From positions 143,562,859 through 143,626,858 of the forward strand of contig CM060171.1 of assembly GCA_030549775.1 (NCBI GenBank): a stretch of DNA of 64,000 nucleotides. Direction: 5' to 3'. The DNA is from Tamarix chinensis. Taxonomy: Eukaryota; Streptophyta; Magnoliopsida; Caryophyllales; Tamaricaceae. The position numbers were made by a program, and so were the translations under genes. The notes below the pieces were generated by a model. It did not search any database, had not been told where the DNA came from, and was given only the letters and a program-made list of their open reading frames with translations. Numbering within the stretch: the first letter of the stretch is position 1; every line of letters starts with the position of its first letter. Shown in pieces: positions 1 through 10,036 of the stretch.

Positions 1-811
1 ATGTCGTTGCCAACAATTTCAAGTTGAAGCCTGCACTCCTTAATATGGTGCAGTTAAATCAATTTGGTGGTAGCCTGACGGAGACCCAAATTTGCATATT
101 TCAATCTTCTTAGAGTACTATGATACACTAAAGATGAATGGAGTTTCAGATGATGTTATCAAGCTACAATTGTTTCCTTTCTAATTATGGGAAAAGGAAA
201 GTGCTTGGTTGCAGTCACTTATTCTCGACTTTATTCACTACATGGGATCAACTCTCACAAGCATTCCTTGCCAGGTATTTCTCTCCAAGCAAGATGACTC
301 AACAAAGGAATCAAATAACATCCTTTACACAGAAAGAAGGGGAATCATTATATGACGCTTGGGAGAGGTACAAAGACCTCTTGAGGATGTGTCCACACCA
401 TGATTGATTGTCCATACCTTCTACAATGGTCTTCTCTACATCACTAGGATGACTATTGATGCTACATCTGGTGGCGCATTGATGAAAAAAAGTGTTTGAG
501 ATGCACAACAACTCATCAAAGATATGGCGCATAATTATTTCCAATGGTCGGGTGAGCACTCTTTACCCAAAAAGAGTGGGAGGTATAATGCTTATGCACT
601 AGATCATTCTCTGTTCAAGATATTTGACAAATAAAATATTAATGCCTCAACATCTCATACTAACCAAACATCATGTGAAATATGTGGAATCATAGGTCAT
701 ACTACAAAATAGTGCCAAGTTGGAGCATCTATTTCCCCCAAATTGAGTGTCAATGAGTATGCTAATTATGTGAACAATTTTAATCAAAAGGGGGATCCTT
801 TTTCCAACACT
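1..811 (+). pseudogene. Athila-type gag, N-terminal part (broken)
   Basis: Conceptual translation gives capsid-like pieces typical of Athila Gag: a KPALLNMVQLNQFGG-like segment near the start, then at 138-407 a stretch with the ESLYDAWERYKDLLRMCPHH motif. A 'TFYNGL'-like segment follows after a frame change near 407, then a zinc-knuckle-like region (around 675-715), ending in NNFNQKGDPFSNT at 811. Gag would package element RNA in virus-like particles. Several stops and frameshifts break it. The protein continues in register at 5076 on the far side of the first insertion (next residues YNLG). Confidence 0.8.
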
Positions 812-1079
812 TGAAATACTCCAAAATCTTAATTTAGGAAATTATGATAAAATAGGGATTTATTAGGAAAATTAATTAACTAAAGTATTTTATTAAAATA
901 AGGGGAGTATTTAAGGCAAAATTAAGAGGAAAATAATAAAGAATTTAATTAGGGAAGATTGTGGTATTTTTCTAATCAAAATAGAAATTAGGAAAAATTA
1001 CCAAAAATATACTAAATTAATATTAAAAGCAATTTAATTATTATTTTATTTGTTATTATTATTTTTAAATATTCAAAAA

Positions 1080-2160
1080 TGCTAAAATATTCTAAAGTTC
1101 CCAACCAACCTATTTTTCCTTTTTCCTTTTTCCCTTTTTCCCTTTTTCCCCTTTTCCTTCCTTTTTTTCCTTTTTCTTTCCTCTTTTCCTTCTTTCTCCT
1201 TTTCTTTTTTCCCTTCTTCCCTGGTTTGGGCTTGCAGCCCTCAGACCCAACTCTCCTCCTTCTCTTCTCTCCCCAGCATGACCCATCCCACCTTTCTTTT
1301 TTTTTTCTTCCCCTCGCCCACCGATTCACCCCTCCCTTTTTCTTTCTTTTCTTTCCCCCTAGACCGGCCGACCGACCCTCTCCTTCTTCTTCCTCCCCTC
1401 CCACACGATGTAGGCAAACTGTAACTCTTTCTTGTCCCTTTCTTTACCAATTATATCCCCGACCTATCTGTACCTGCCCTCATGTGTGCCTCCTTCCCTT
1501 TCCATTTTCTCCTCCCCAACCAAACCAACCCTGCAGAATTGCGGGCTTGTACCGGTCTACCACCATCGGCCAGTGATCTCTGCCACACCTTCCTCCTTTG
1601 TCTTATCCTCTCTCCAATGACCTATAAATACCCCAATCAATCCCCGTTCGGCCCTCTTTCCCCTGTCCAGAAATTTCAGCCTTCTTTCCCCTGCCACTTC
1701 CACTTCAGACGCTGTCCCCGCTGCCGTTGCCCAATGCTGCCACCCGAAACACCCCCAAAACCCTCCCTGCATTACCCTCCACTGAACCATACCACTCACC
1801 ACCCCTAGTCCCCTACCTTCCTTTCTCCCCTTTGCACCCATCGCCGCCCCTCTCGCCACCGTGCACCACCTTCTCTGCCATAACCACTGCCTCTTTTGCC
1901 ACCCAATCCACCCGGCAGAGCCTCCCCTACCTTACTTTCTCCCTACCTTCCTCTCCTTCACCCTTCCTCCCTCTCTACCACCCTCAACCACCACCTGTGT
2001 TGCCACCCTTGCTGCACCACCACTACCACAACCACCATCTCACTTTCCCTCTTCTAGCCTAAAAAGCTACCTCTTCAACCCCCACTTCTTCCTCCACCGC
2101 TGCCACCGCCGCCTAGCCGCCACCACTACTAGGTTGTGCCCTAACCTTCCTAACCCCTAA
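1080..2160 (+). other. Pyrimidine-rich leader segment of family A
   Basis: About 1 kb of strongly C+T-biased plus-strand DNA. Open frames here encode only Pro/Ser/Leu/Phe-rich low-complexity peptides on one strand and Lys/Gly-rich ones on the other, which is a composition effect rather than coding. Equivalent purine-rich tracts on the plus strand occur in the antisense copies (about 53040-53800, 55500-56680 and 63060-64000). The TATA box lies in the middle of it, so part may be the transcribed leader of the LTR. Confidence 0.6.
1623..1630 (+). promoter_or_regulatory. TATA box of family A LTR
   Basis: CTATAAATACCCC surrounds TATAAATA at this position. The same sequence context occurs on the minus strand at 53171-53178 and 56072-56079 at the matching place in two other copies, and is mutated (TATGCATA) near 63702-63709. 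Conservation across copies supports a real LTR core promoter with transcription starting about 30 bp downstream. Confidence 0.55.
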
Positions 2161-2180
2161 ATATAATTAATGTAATTATT

Positions 2181-2386
2181 ATTTTATTTTATTAGTGTTA
2201 TTATCATTATCACCACCACCATCATCATCATCATTATTATTATTATTAACATTAACATTACTAGTATTATTATTATTAGGGTTATTCGAACTATTATGGT
2301 TATTATTATTGTTTTTGTTGTTGCTATTATTATCATCATCATCATCATCATCATCATCGTCATCATCATCATCATCATCATCATCG

Positions 2387-2426
<40 letters not shown>

Positions 2427-2640
2427 TATCAATATTAGTATTATTACTATCATTGTTATTATTATCATTATTATTATGTTATTATTATTATCATTGTCGT
2501 TACTATTTTTATTATTACTAGTATTATTATTATCCGAGTTATTATTATTATCACTATTATTGTTATTATTATTATTATTATTATTAAAGTTATTATCTTT
2601 AGTATTGTCAATATTGCTAATAATACCTTAACATGGACCA
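2181..2640 (+). repeat. Triplet microsatellite, ATT/ATC type
   Basis: Long runs of (ATT)n and (TCA)n, purest at about 2327-2430 where ATC triplets are interrupted by two CGT variants. Frames through it give poly-Ile, poly-Ser or poly-Met and are not genes. The antisense family A copies have AAT arrays in the matching position (52076-52142 and 54400-55450). Confidence 0.9.
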
Positions 2641-2854
2641 AAATAACTACCTAACCCTATTTTGACTAGTAATAGCATGATTAGCTACTTTAAGAATAAT
2701 ACACTTATTTTTTTGATAAAGCTACTACTATTATTAATAACCCTATTACTAGGTTATGATAAAGATAAAGTAGGAAATATTGATAATATTGGTAAGAGGG
2801 AAGTTAACCCTAGTATTTCCCTCTTATAGGTGACCCAAGTCCAAACCCCTAAGA

Positions 2855-2910
2855 AGGTGTAGGAGCGTGCTCCAAGCCCGGTGTCGTTTTAGGTAAGGAT
2901 GTAGTTAAGG
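2855..2910 (+). other. Conserved GGAGCGTGCTCC / GTGTCGTTTTAGGTAAG box
   Basis: An inverted repeat with 5-bp arms (GGAGC and GCTCC) is followed by GTGTCGTTTTAG and GTAAGG. The reverse complement recurs at 49857-49897 and 51815-51852 in the antisense family A copies. The AG|GTAAGG looks like a 5' splice donor. It sits at the boundary beyond which family A and family B become alike. Confidence 0.5.
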
Positions 2911-4065
2911 CTTATTATGTGTGTTATGTGCTTTGTATGCCATATGGTATGATATGTTGGTGTAACTTATGTGATTATGACCACTTACTTGTAGCGCAAC
3001 ATGGAGCTAAGGTACAGTTATGTGTTCTCCTTATGACATGTACAAAAAGATATGTATGTTGTGCTTATGATGCTTATGTGATCTGGCCCTTTAGGACATG
3101 CATGCTTGGATGCTTTAATGATATGGTGTGGGGGGTAAAAGGATGAAAAGGGAAAAAGGGGAAATGAGTTGACTAAGAGAGAAGTAAGAGTGACCAATGG
3201 ATCTCATGACTTATGGGTAGATAAATAAAAGAATAATATGGACAAAATAAGAGAGTGAGGTGAATCTTACATGGAGAATATAGGATTTGCATGGGGATGA
3301 TCCTTACATGGAAAAATTTGACTTGGGGTTTAAGTAAGGTGAGGGAAGAGTTGTTAGGGGTGATTGGAGTCCATGGGTGAAAAATAGTACGTAGGTTGGT
3401 ATAAGGGTACATAGGGAACTTGGCTAGGGTTTGGGAGGGAAAACCTAAATGGAGGAATTGTGGAAGGGAGAAATAATGGAGAGAATTGGAATATGGGGTA
3501 AGAGTGGAAGGATGCCACATGGAGGATTTGTGTGTATCATGTGGAAGAGGGAATGGTAAGTGAGAGTGATGAGGGAATATCATATGAGAAAAGAGAGGTG
3601 CAAGGGATTGGGGTGACCAACTAGGGTTTGTTGGTCATATGTGCAGAATGGGAAGTAAAGAGGGATGCTTGGGATTGAATCTAAGTGAAGTGATGAGTTG
3701 GGGACAAAGGAGTATGAGTTGTGTGGGATAGAGGAAGGTTGGGCCATATAGGCCAAATTAGGATTTTCAGGAGGAAAACCCTAGAGGGTGATAGTGAGTT
3801 GACTCAAAGGTATGGGAAAGTGGGCCTCGACCCACGCACTTAGGAGCTGAGTATTCATGGTAAGTGAGGAGAAGAGGGAAAGGATGTCTAGACATATTAG
3901 GAGACATAGAAGTCCCAAGATATAGGACAAGCCCTTTCGGGAGAATAGGAGTAGACAGATTGCGTGAGCGGGTAGTCCAAAAGACATGCATGTGAAGGGT
4001 GGAAATATTTATCGAATAAGATACTAACCACATAAAGAGAAATATTGTTGAGTCGGGCCCATACT

Positions 4066-4361
4066 GGTCCACCGGCGAATAATAGTGGCTAGGAGTTGGG
4101 TGCCCTGGAGACCGGTCCACTGGTGAATAATAGTGTTCAGGAGCATTCTACCCTGTATGTTTTCTGTCCACCGGCTATAATAGTGGGGGATCTCGAGTTC
4201 AACGAATAAAATCTAATGATGATGAACCATGGGAAGATACTATCTAATTGCAGTGAAATACCATAAGAGTCGGAGCTAGGTCGGTCCACCGGTGAATAAT
4301 AGTGGCTAGGTGGTTTCTACCTTGGGTGTTTTTTTTGGTCCACGGGCTATAATAGTGGGGT
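4066..4361 (+). repeat. CCACCGG / ATAATAGTGG subterminal repeats, family A copy 1
   Basis: About five imperfect units built on GGTCCACCGG followed by CTATAATAGTGG or GAATAATAGTGG, in two blocks (4066-4195 and 4282-4361). The same arrangement is in family B (9695-9815 and 9910-10036) and antisense in 50690-50820 and 50930-51035. Confidence 0.8.
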
Positions 4362-5075
4362 TTCTATACTCGCATGGATTGATGAGAAGAATGGTGTGAA
4401 ATGGGAATATTGACAAGAGATTTAATGATTAAATTTAACCTAGTTGTATCATGGCCTATACTATCTGCATTGCTTGTATGGTTTATCTGTATGATCCTGC
4501 TTGTATTATGTGTCTTTTTATGTATTCCCTTAGCCGCATAGTTATCTTACTCAGTACATAGCATACTGACCACTCGTGTCATGGGTGCTGCTCATTCCCA
4601 TGAGTAGAGGGCCCTGTTGAGTTTGTGCAGGTAGGTAATGCTATTTTTGATGCCTATAATACTTATGAGGCTTCTTGCGGGGATGAGAGTTGACCGTTGG
4701 ACTTGGTATGAGGGCCTGAGAGAGATGTAGACCGGACTCTCTTTTTATCTCTATTTACTTATGTTTTCATTTTATTTCCGTTTTGTTTTATTGTATTGTA
4801 TCCTATATCCCCTTAGGGACTTTAACTATGTACTCCATTTAGGTTGTAATAACTTTTTATCTTGCACTCTAATTCTCTTATTATAAACATTTTAATTTTA
4901 TATGAGTCTCTATTTTAAGTGTGTCTAATGTCTTGTGAAAATTTTTCCTTAGCCTTATGGTTGGTACGAGACTGGTCGAGGGACGGGCTTGTACTAATTA
5001 CAGCGGTACCACCCCTTGCTTGTATTTGTTTTAATTAAATGAAAATTTTCAATTGTGATTTTTGGGGGTGTTACA

Positions 5076-5972
5076 TATAATCTCGGATAGATAAATCATC
5101 CGAATTTATCTTATAGAAATCCTCCCCAAAATCTCATGCTTCAATCTATCCAAGTTTTTAGAATTAAAGCCCTCCCTATCCTCTTACCCAAAAGTCTAAT
5201 TTGGAAACATTGATGGAGAATTTTGTGATGACTCAAACAAACAAAATGAAGAGTTTAAGAAGTAAACTGATGAGTTTAAACACCAGAACCAACCCATGAG
5301 TGAAGCTATTAAAAATCTAGCTTATAAGGTTGGTTCACTATCTACAATTAACAAGATGCTAGAAAACCAAATCACGCAGGTAGCCCAACAAGCTAGCTCA
5401 TCTTCTAGACCCTCTAGGATGTTTCCGGGGTAACCCAAAACAAATGCTAAAAATTAAGTTAATACCATCACATTAAGGAGTGGGAAGGATATAGAAAGAC
5501 CTAAGATGATGAGGGGTGATAAGATTTTAGACAATGATGTTGAGGACCCCATAACTGAAGAGGACAAAACTAATAAGCAAAAAATAAAAGGTTGAGAAAT
5601 ATGTTCCACCTGCACCTTATAAGCCTCCCCTACCCTTACCTTAAAAGTTAGCTAAGGATAAACTTGAAAAGTAGTTTGGCAATTTTTTTGAAATATTAAA
5701 AAGTTTACATATTAACATTCCTTTTGTTAAAGCAATTTCTTAGATGTCCTAATATGTAAAGTTTTTGAAGAAGATTTTATCCAAAAAGAGAAATTTAGAG
5801 GATTATGAAACACTTTCTCTTACATAGGAGTGTAGTGCTATTATTCAAAATAAGTTGCCTCCAAAGTTAAAATATCCCGGTTCATTTTCTATTCCTTGCA
5901 CTATTAGCAATATTTTTATTAATCGTGCCTTATATGATTTGGGTGCAAGTGTGATTCTAATGCCATTGTCAG
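5076..5972 (+). pseudogene. Athila-type gag C-terminus and start of protease (broken)
   Basis: Reading resumes with YNLG, an in-frame stop, then INHPNLSYRNPPQN, matching the region downstream of the zinc knuckle in Athila Gag. A linker follows, with many stops and a Lys/Glu-rich section. At about 5880-5972 comes a retroviral-type aspartic protease start, with the active-site motif DLGAS (about 5938-5952) and VILMPLS. The protease is cut at 5972 by the second insertion and continues at 10938. Confidence 0.78.
5968..5972 (+). other. Target-site duplication GTCAG (left)
   Basis: GTCAG lies immediately before the TGTAATACCCC start of the 5973-10932 insert and is repeated exactly at 10933-10937 after its ...GTGTTACA end. 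Five bp is the usual LTR-retrotransposon duplication. Confidence 0.9.
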
Positions 5973-6812
5973 TGTAATACCCCGTATTTTTAAAATCTAT
6001 ATTTACTAAGTTTAATGATTTTATTAGCGTAATTTGATGTAAATGTTTAATTATCTTAATTTTGATTCATTTTATGGATTTATCGACGATTTCGAGTTCA
6101 TATTTGAATTTAATTAATCGTTGTCGTTGCGAACCATTCTAGATAAATTCGTTAACGACAATGATTTTATTATATTCCTATGAGTTCGAGTCTCGGTTAA
6201 AAATATATATTCCAGTTCTTTCTCGTATTTTATTTTTAATATTTTAGATTTACTTTCGATTATAACTTTGTCATATGATTATGACGTTATTTTGAAGTTA
6301 TATTTTGTTGACGAAATGTATCATTTAAATTATGGAATTTCTGTTTAAATAGTTAAATTTATTTTAATAATTTTATCCGTAGGAAAATATTTCCGACTTT
6401 AAATTTATTCATTTCAGTAATCTTTAATATTTTCGGGAAGTTTTAATTTAAAAAGATTTTCGGAAATTATTTATAAATTTCTTTTCGGAATTAATTTTCG
6501 TCTGTTTTATGCTTTTTGATTTACGGAAAATCAATTTCGGAAATTATTTAAATTAGTCTCGATTTATTCAAATTTGACTTAAATGTTTTATTATATGCTT
6601 CTAAATGATTTTTCGAGACCTTATAATATATTTCGTAAATAACACAAATTTTTACGTTCGTTGGTAAATTTTTCCGAAAATGTTTTCGGAATTCTTTATA
6701 TAGCCTTTTTATTAATTTTAAGCTTTCGGAACCTTATGAAATAAATTTTTGTTAAAATCTTCTAATAATATTTTTATATTTTTAGTATTTTATTTTATGG
6801 GTATTTGTTATT

Positions 6813-7205
6813 AAAAAAAAAAAAAAAACCTGCACCAACCGGCCCGACCGACCCCCCCTCTTCTTTTTCTTTCTCTCTTCCCCACCCCGACCCCTCTCCT
6901 GCGCCCTGCCCTGTTCGCAGCCCTCTACTCCCAAACCCTAGCCAACCGCCACCTCTCCCCAGCTCCTCCTCCCTGCTCCTCCTTCGTCGACCCCTGGCCT
7001 CCAACCTGCTGCCACACACCACCACGAGCGACTGCCACCGGCGAAGCAGCGCAGCAGCCCACCGAAGCGCGCAGGAACAGCAGCGGCAGCAGCGGCGAGC
7101 CACGCAACTCGCGCCACGCCCGTCACGGCGAGCCTCGCTGACCCGGCGAGCAACCCTCGGCCTCCGACGAAGCTCCTCCGGCCCTTCCTTGTCCCGATTC
7201 GTTGA
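6813..7205 (+). other. Poly-A then CT/GC-rich leader-like tract in family B
   Basis: A run of about 16 A is followed by roughly 380 bp rich in C and T and unusually GC-rich for the window. It can be read as a 138-codon frame encoding Pro/Ser/Arg-rich sequence with no recognisable domain. A similar tract, unrelated in detail, occupies the corresponding part of family A. I regard it as untranslated leader rather than a gene. Confidence 0.45.
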
Positions 7206-8430
7206 TTTTCGTTTGGTATAATTTTCTGAAAAACCCTAATACGGATTTGATTAATTGAATGTGATTTAGCTTATGAAAAGCTAAATTGATTGTTGTATTA
7301 TGTATATATGTGCTGTAAGATTTATTTGGATATATTAATTGTATGGTTTGTGTTGAAAATTAGGAAATTGAATTTTAGGCGGGTTATGCCCAAATTTTTC
7401 GGATCCGTCCAATTTGGCGATTTTGGATAATTTGATTATACAATATGTTTTTAAATGTGTTTAATTTCATGTCGGAACCGTCAATTTGAGAAATTTATGC
7501 GGAATCAATCGGAATTTGATTTCTAGGTCAAAATTCTTGTGTAATGAAATTGGGTTGCGTAATTGAGTCGTTTCGCTCAATTGATTTTACCATACCATTT
7601 GAAATGTATTTAATTTCATATCGGAAGTGTTGATTTGGGAAAATTGTGCGTAATTAATCGGAATTGGATTTTTAGGTCAAAACTCTTGCGGGTCTAAATT
7701 GGGTTATGTAACCAGGTCGTTTTATTCAATTGACTATACAATTTATATTAGGATATATTTAATTACATTTCCGAACCGTCAATTTATATATTTTAGCAAG
7801 AATTGATCGGATTTGCGTTCCGGGTCCAAAAATCCTAATTATGCTGAATTGGGTATTCCTTTTATTGGTTTTGATAAATTGATTATCTAATATGTTATAA
7901 AATATGTTTAATTGCATATCTAAATATTCAATTTGATTAAATTAATAGAATTCAACTGAATTGTATTTTCGGGCCTAAAACCCTAATCTTCGGGGAGTGT
8001 TTTATAAATTGATTTTTGTTGTGCGTCTTTTATTTAATCGATTTCTGTCTTTGGGTTTTAAATCATTTAAATTATGTTTTAATCTAATCGGTTTGGATCT
8101 AGTTCTATATAAATTGTCGGTTTACCTATTTAGTTATAAAACCTAATGAATAAGTCATTTTCGATAAATTAATTTATAATCGATTATTCTTTCTTGAGCT
8201 TTCCAAATTAATTTGCAATGTCCTAAGTGGTATTTGTATTAATCCATTTGGATTTATTTTTAATTTCAAATCTTAATATAGCTATGCTTTTAAGTCCTAA
8301 GTTTTGGACAAATTTTCTAAGAAAGATCATTTGTGTTGTTTGTGTTTATTTAATTAGAATATGTGAATTATTGATTGATAGAATAGTTTCTAATTTAGTT
8401 TTCGATTTCTATCGGATCTAGGACAGCTTT

Positions 8431-8446
8431 CTCGTGGATCCACGAG
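8431..8446. other. Perfect 16-bp palindrome
   Basis: CTCGTGGATCCACGAG equals its own reverse complement. It lies about 65 bp before a splice-donor-like AG|GTAAGT (about 8492) and before the start of the family A/B shared half. Function unknown. Confidence 0.7.
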
Positions 8447-9694
8447 CTAGTGACCTCTTCCCTCTTATCTCGCTTAGCTAGCTTCGGATCCAGGTAAGTT
8501 TCTACTTACCTCCACTTATGGGTGTTTCGTAAGGATGTGGCTAAGGTTCTTACGTGTTATGTGACTTGTATGCCTTGAGTGCCTTGTATATACATATCAT
8601 GTCTTGTTGTGTATCACATGATTATCCCTAACGTGTTTTATGCGTAGCGCAGCTTGGAGTTGAGGTACGTGGTATGTGTTTTTCTCATGACATGAATGTG
8701 ATATCCATACGTGGTGATTATGATGTGCTGTGGCATGAATTAACCCTCTAGGACATGCATGTTAGGGTAATTATTATTACGACATGGAGATGAAATGATA
8801 AAAGAAATAAATGGGAAGTGAACTGCTAAAGGGGGTATGAGGTTGACCGAAAGGAAAAAGAGATGAGAACCATGCATGGGAATTCTAGGGTTTGCATGGG
8901 AACTTCGAGAGTTTGCATGGGTTGGATAAAGCTTGCATGGGGATAATCGTTACGTGAGAAAAGTTGTATTAAGGTGTAAATAAGCTAAAGGGAGAGTTGT
9001 GGAGTGTTTGGAGACTTGGGATGAAAAAAATATACGTAGGTTGCTGCGAGGGTGTATAAGGGACCCGATTAGGGTTTTGGGAGAAAGTAGTAATCTGGGA
9101 AATGTAGAAGTAAAAATGATTAAGGGAGAGTGGAGTATGGGTTAAGAGTGGGAATTGTTGTATAAGGGGTGATTATGGGTGTCATGGGAGAGAAGATATA
9201 TTGGGTGAAAAAGAGAGGGGTTACTTGTGGGAGAAGAAAGGTGCTAGGGTTGAAGTGGCCAACTAGGGTTTTCGGTCACGTGTGGAATCGAGGGGTAAAG
9301 CGATATGATTTGGGATTGGATCTAAATGAGATGAGGAGTAGGACGATAGATGGAGTAATGGTAGTGTAAGCGAGAGAGAAAGTTGGGCCACATAGGTCCA
9401 ATTAGGGTTTCCAAGGGGAAACCTTAGAGGGAGATAGCATGTGGAGTGGATGTCATGAGGTGTTGGGCCTTAACCCACGCCATTAAGAGTTGGTCTTTAT
9501 TATGTGTAAGAGAAAAAGGGGAGTGGATAATGAGGTGTGATAAGGGGGCAAGTGTCCCAAGATATGGGACGGGCCCTCCTGGGAGGACAAGTGTGGATAA
9601 AGTTAGCCATGCATGTCAAGGGTAAAATACTTTCAAATAAGATATGTTAAGACACTAATTACTTAAAGAGGAAGATGTTGAGCCGGACCCAGAC

Positions 9695-10036
9695 CGGTCC
9701 ACCGGCGAATAATAGTGGTTAGGGCCGGGGTGCCCTACATGACCGGTCCACCGGCTATAATAGTGGCCAGGCGCGTTTTGCCCTGCATGATTTCCGGTCC
9801 ACCGGCTATAATAGTGGGGGATTCCGTGCTCAACAAACCGAACGTAATAACGATAAGACATGGGAAAGACACAAAGTAATTACAGCGAAACATCATGTGA
9901 GTCGGGGCCAGACCGGTCCACCGGCGAATAATAGTGGCCAGGAGCGTTCTGCCCTGCATGACCGGTCCACCGGCTATAATAGTGGCCAGGCGCGTTTTGC
10001 CCTGCATGATTCCCGGTCCACCGGCTATAATAGTGG
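9695..10036 (+). repeat. CCACCGG / ATAATAGTGG tandem units in family B
   Basis: Two blocks (9695-9815 and 9910-10036), each with three units of about 50-60 bp. Each unit starts ACCGGTCCACCGG, then CGAATAATAGTGG or CTATAATAGTGG, then a CCAGGCGCGTTTTGCCCTGCATG-like spacer that varies. The last unit of each block ends in AGTGGGG. This is the clearest version of the repeat and the array order matches family A. Confidence 0.9.

Larger units (their letters stand above)
812..5075 (+). mobile_element. Giant-LTR family A, copy 1 (probable solo LTR, 4264 bp) inserted in gag
   Basis: The segment starts TGAAATACTCC and ends GGGGGTGTTACA (TG...CA). Removing it restores the gag reading (SNT then YNLG). 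Its length nearly equals that of the antisense copy at 49953-54235 (4283 bp), and the internal landmarks come in the same order: an AT-rich start, a CT-rich leader with a TATA box, triplet repeats, the GGAGCGTGCTCC box, AGGGTTT-rich DNA, CCACCGG repeats and the terminal box. No protein domain is visible inside. I infer a solo LTR of a very large-LTR gypsy element, though a non-autonomous element is possible. No clear 5-bp target duplication is seen (ACACT left, TATAA right). Confidence 0.75.

Noticed and set aside
1079..2160. Several overlapping Pro/Ser/Phe-rich and Lys/Gly-rich open frames up to 165 codons
   Set aside because: They exist on both strands of a strongly CT-biased tract and differ completely between family copies; composition explains them.
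2184..2631. Open frames encoding poly-Met, poly-Ser, poly-Ile or poly-Leu
   Set aside because: Triplet microsatellite read in different frames.
2181..2640. Possible CRISPR-like regular repeat array
   Set aside because: Continuous microsatellite with no unique spacers, in a eukaryotic repeat context.
6805..7221. 138-codon Pro/Ser/Arg-rich frame in family B
   Set aside because: Begins in a poly-A/poly-Lys run, low complexity, antisense frames equally long; treated as leader DNA.
9655..10007. Minus-strand repetitive frames (YYSRWTG-type units)
   Set aside because: Translation of the CCACCGG tandem array.
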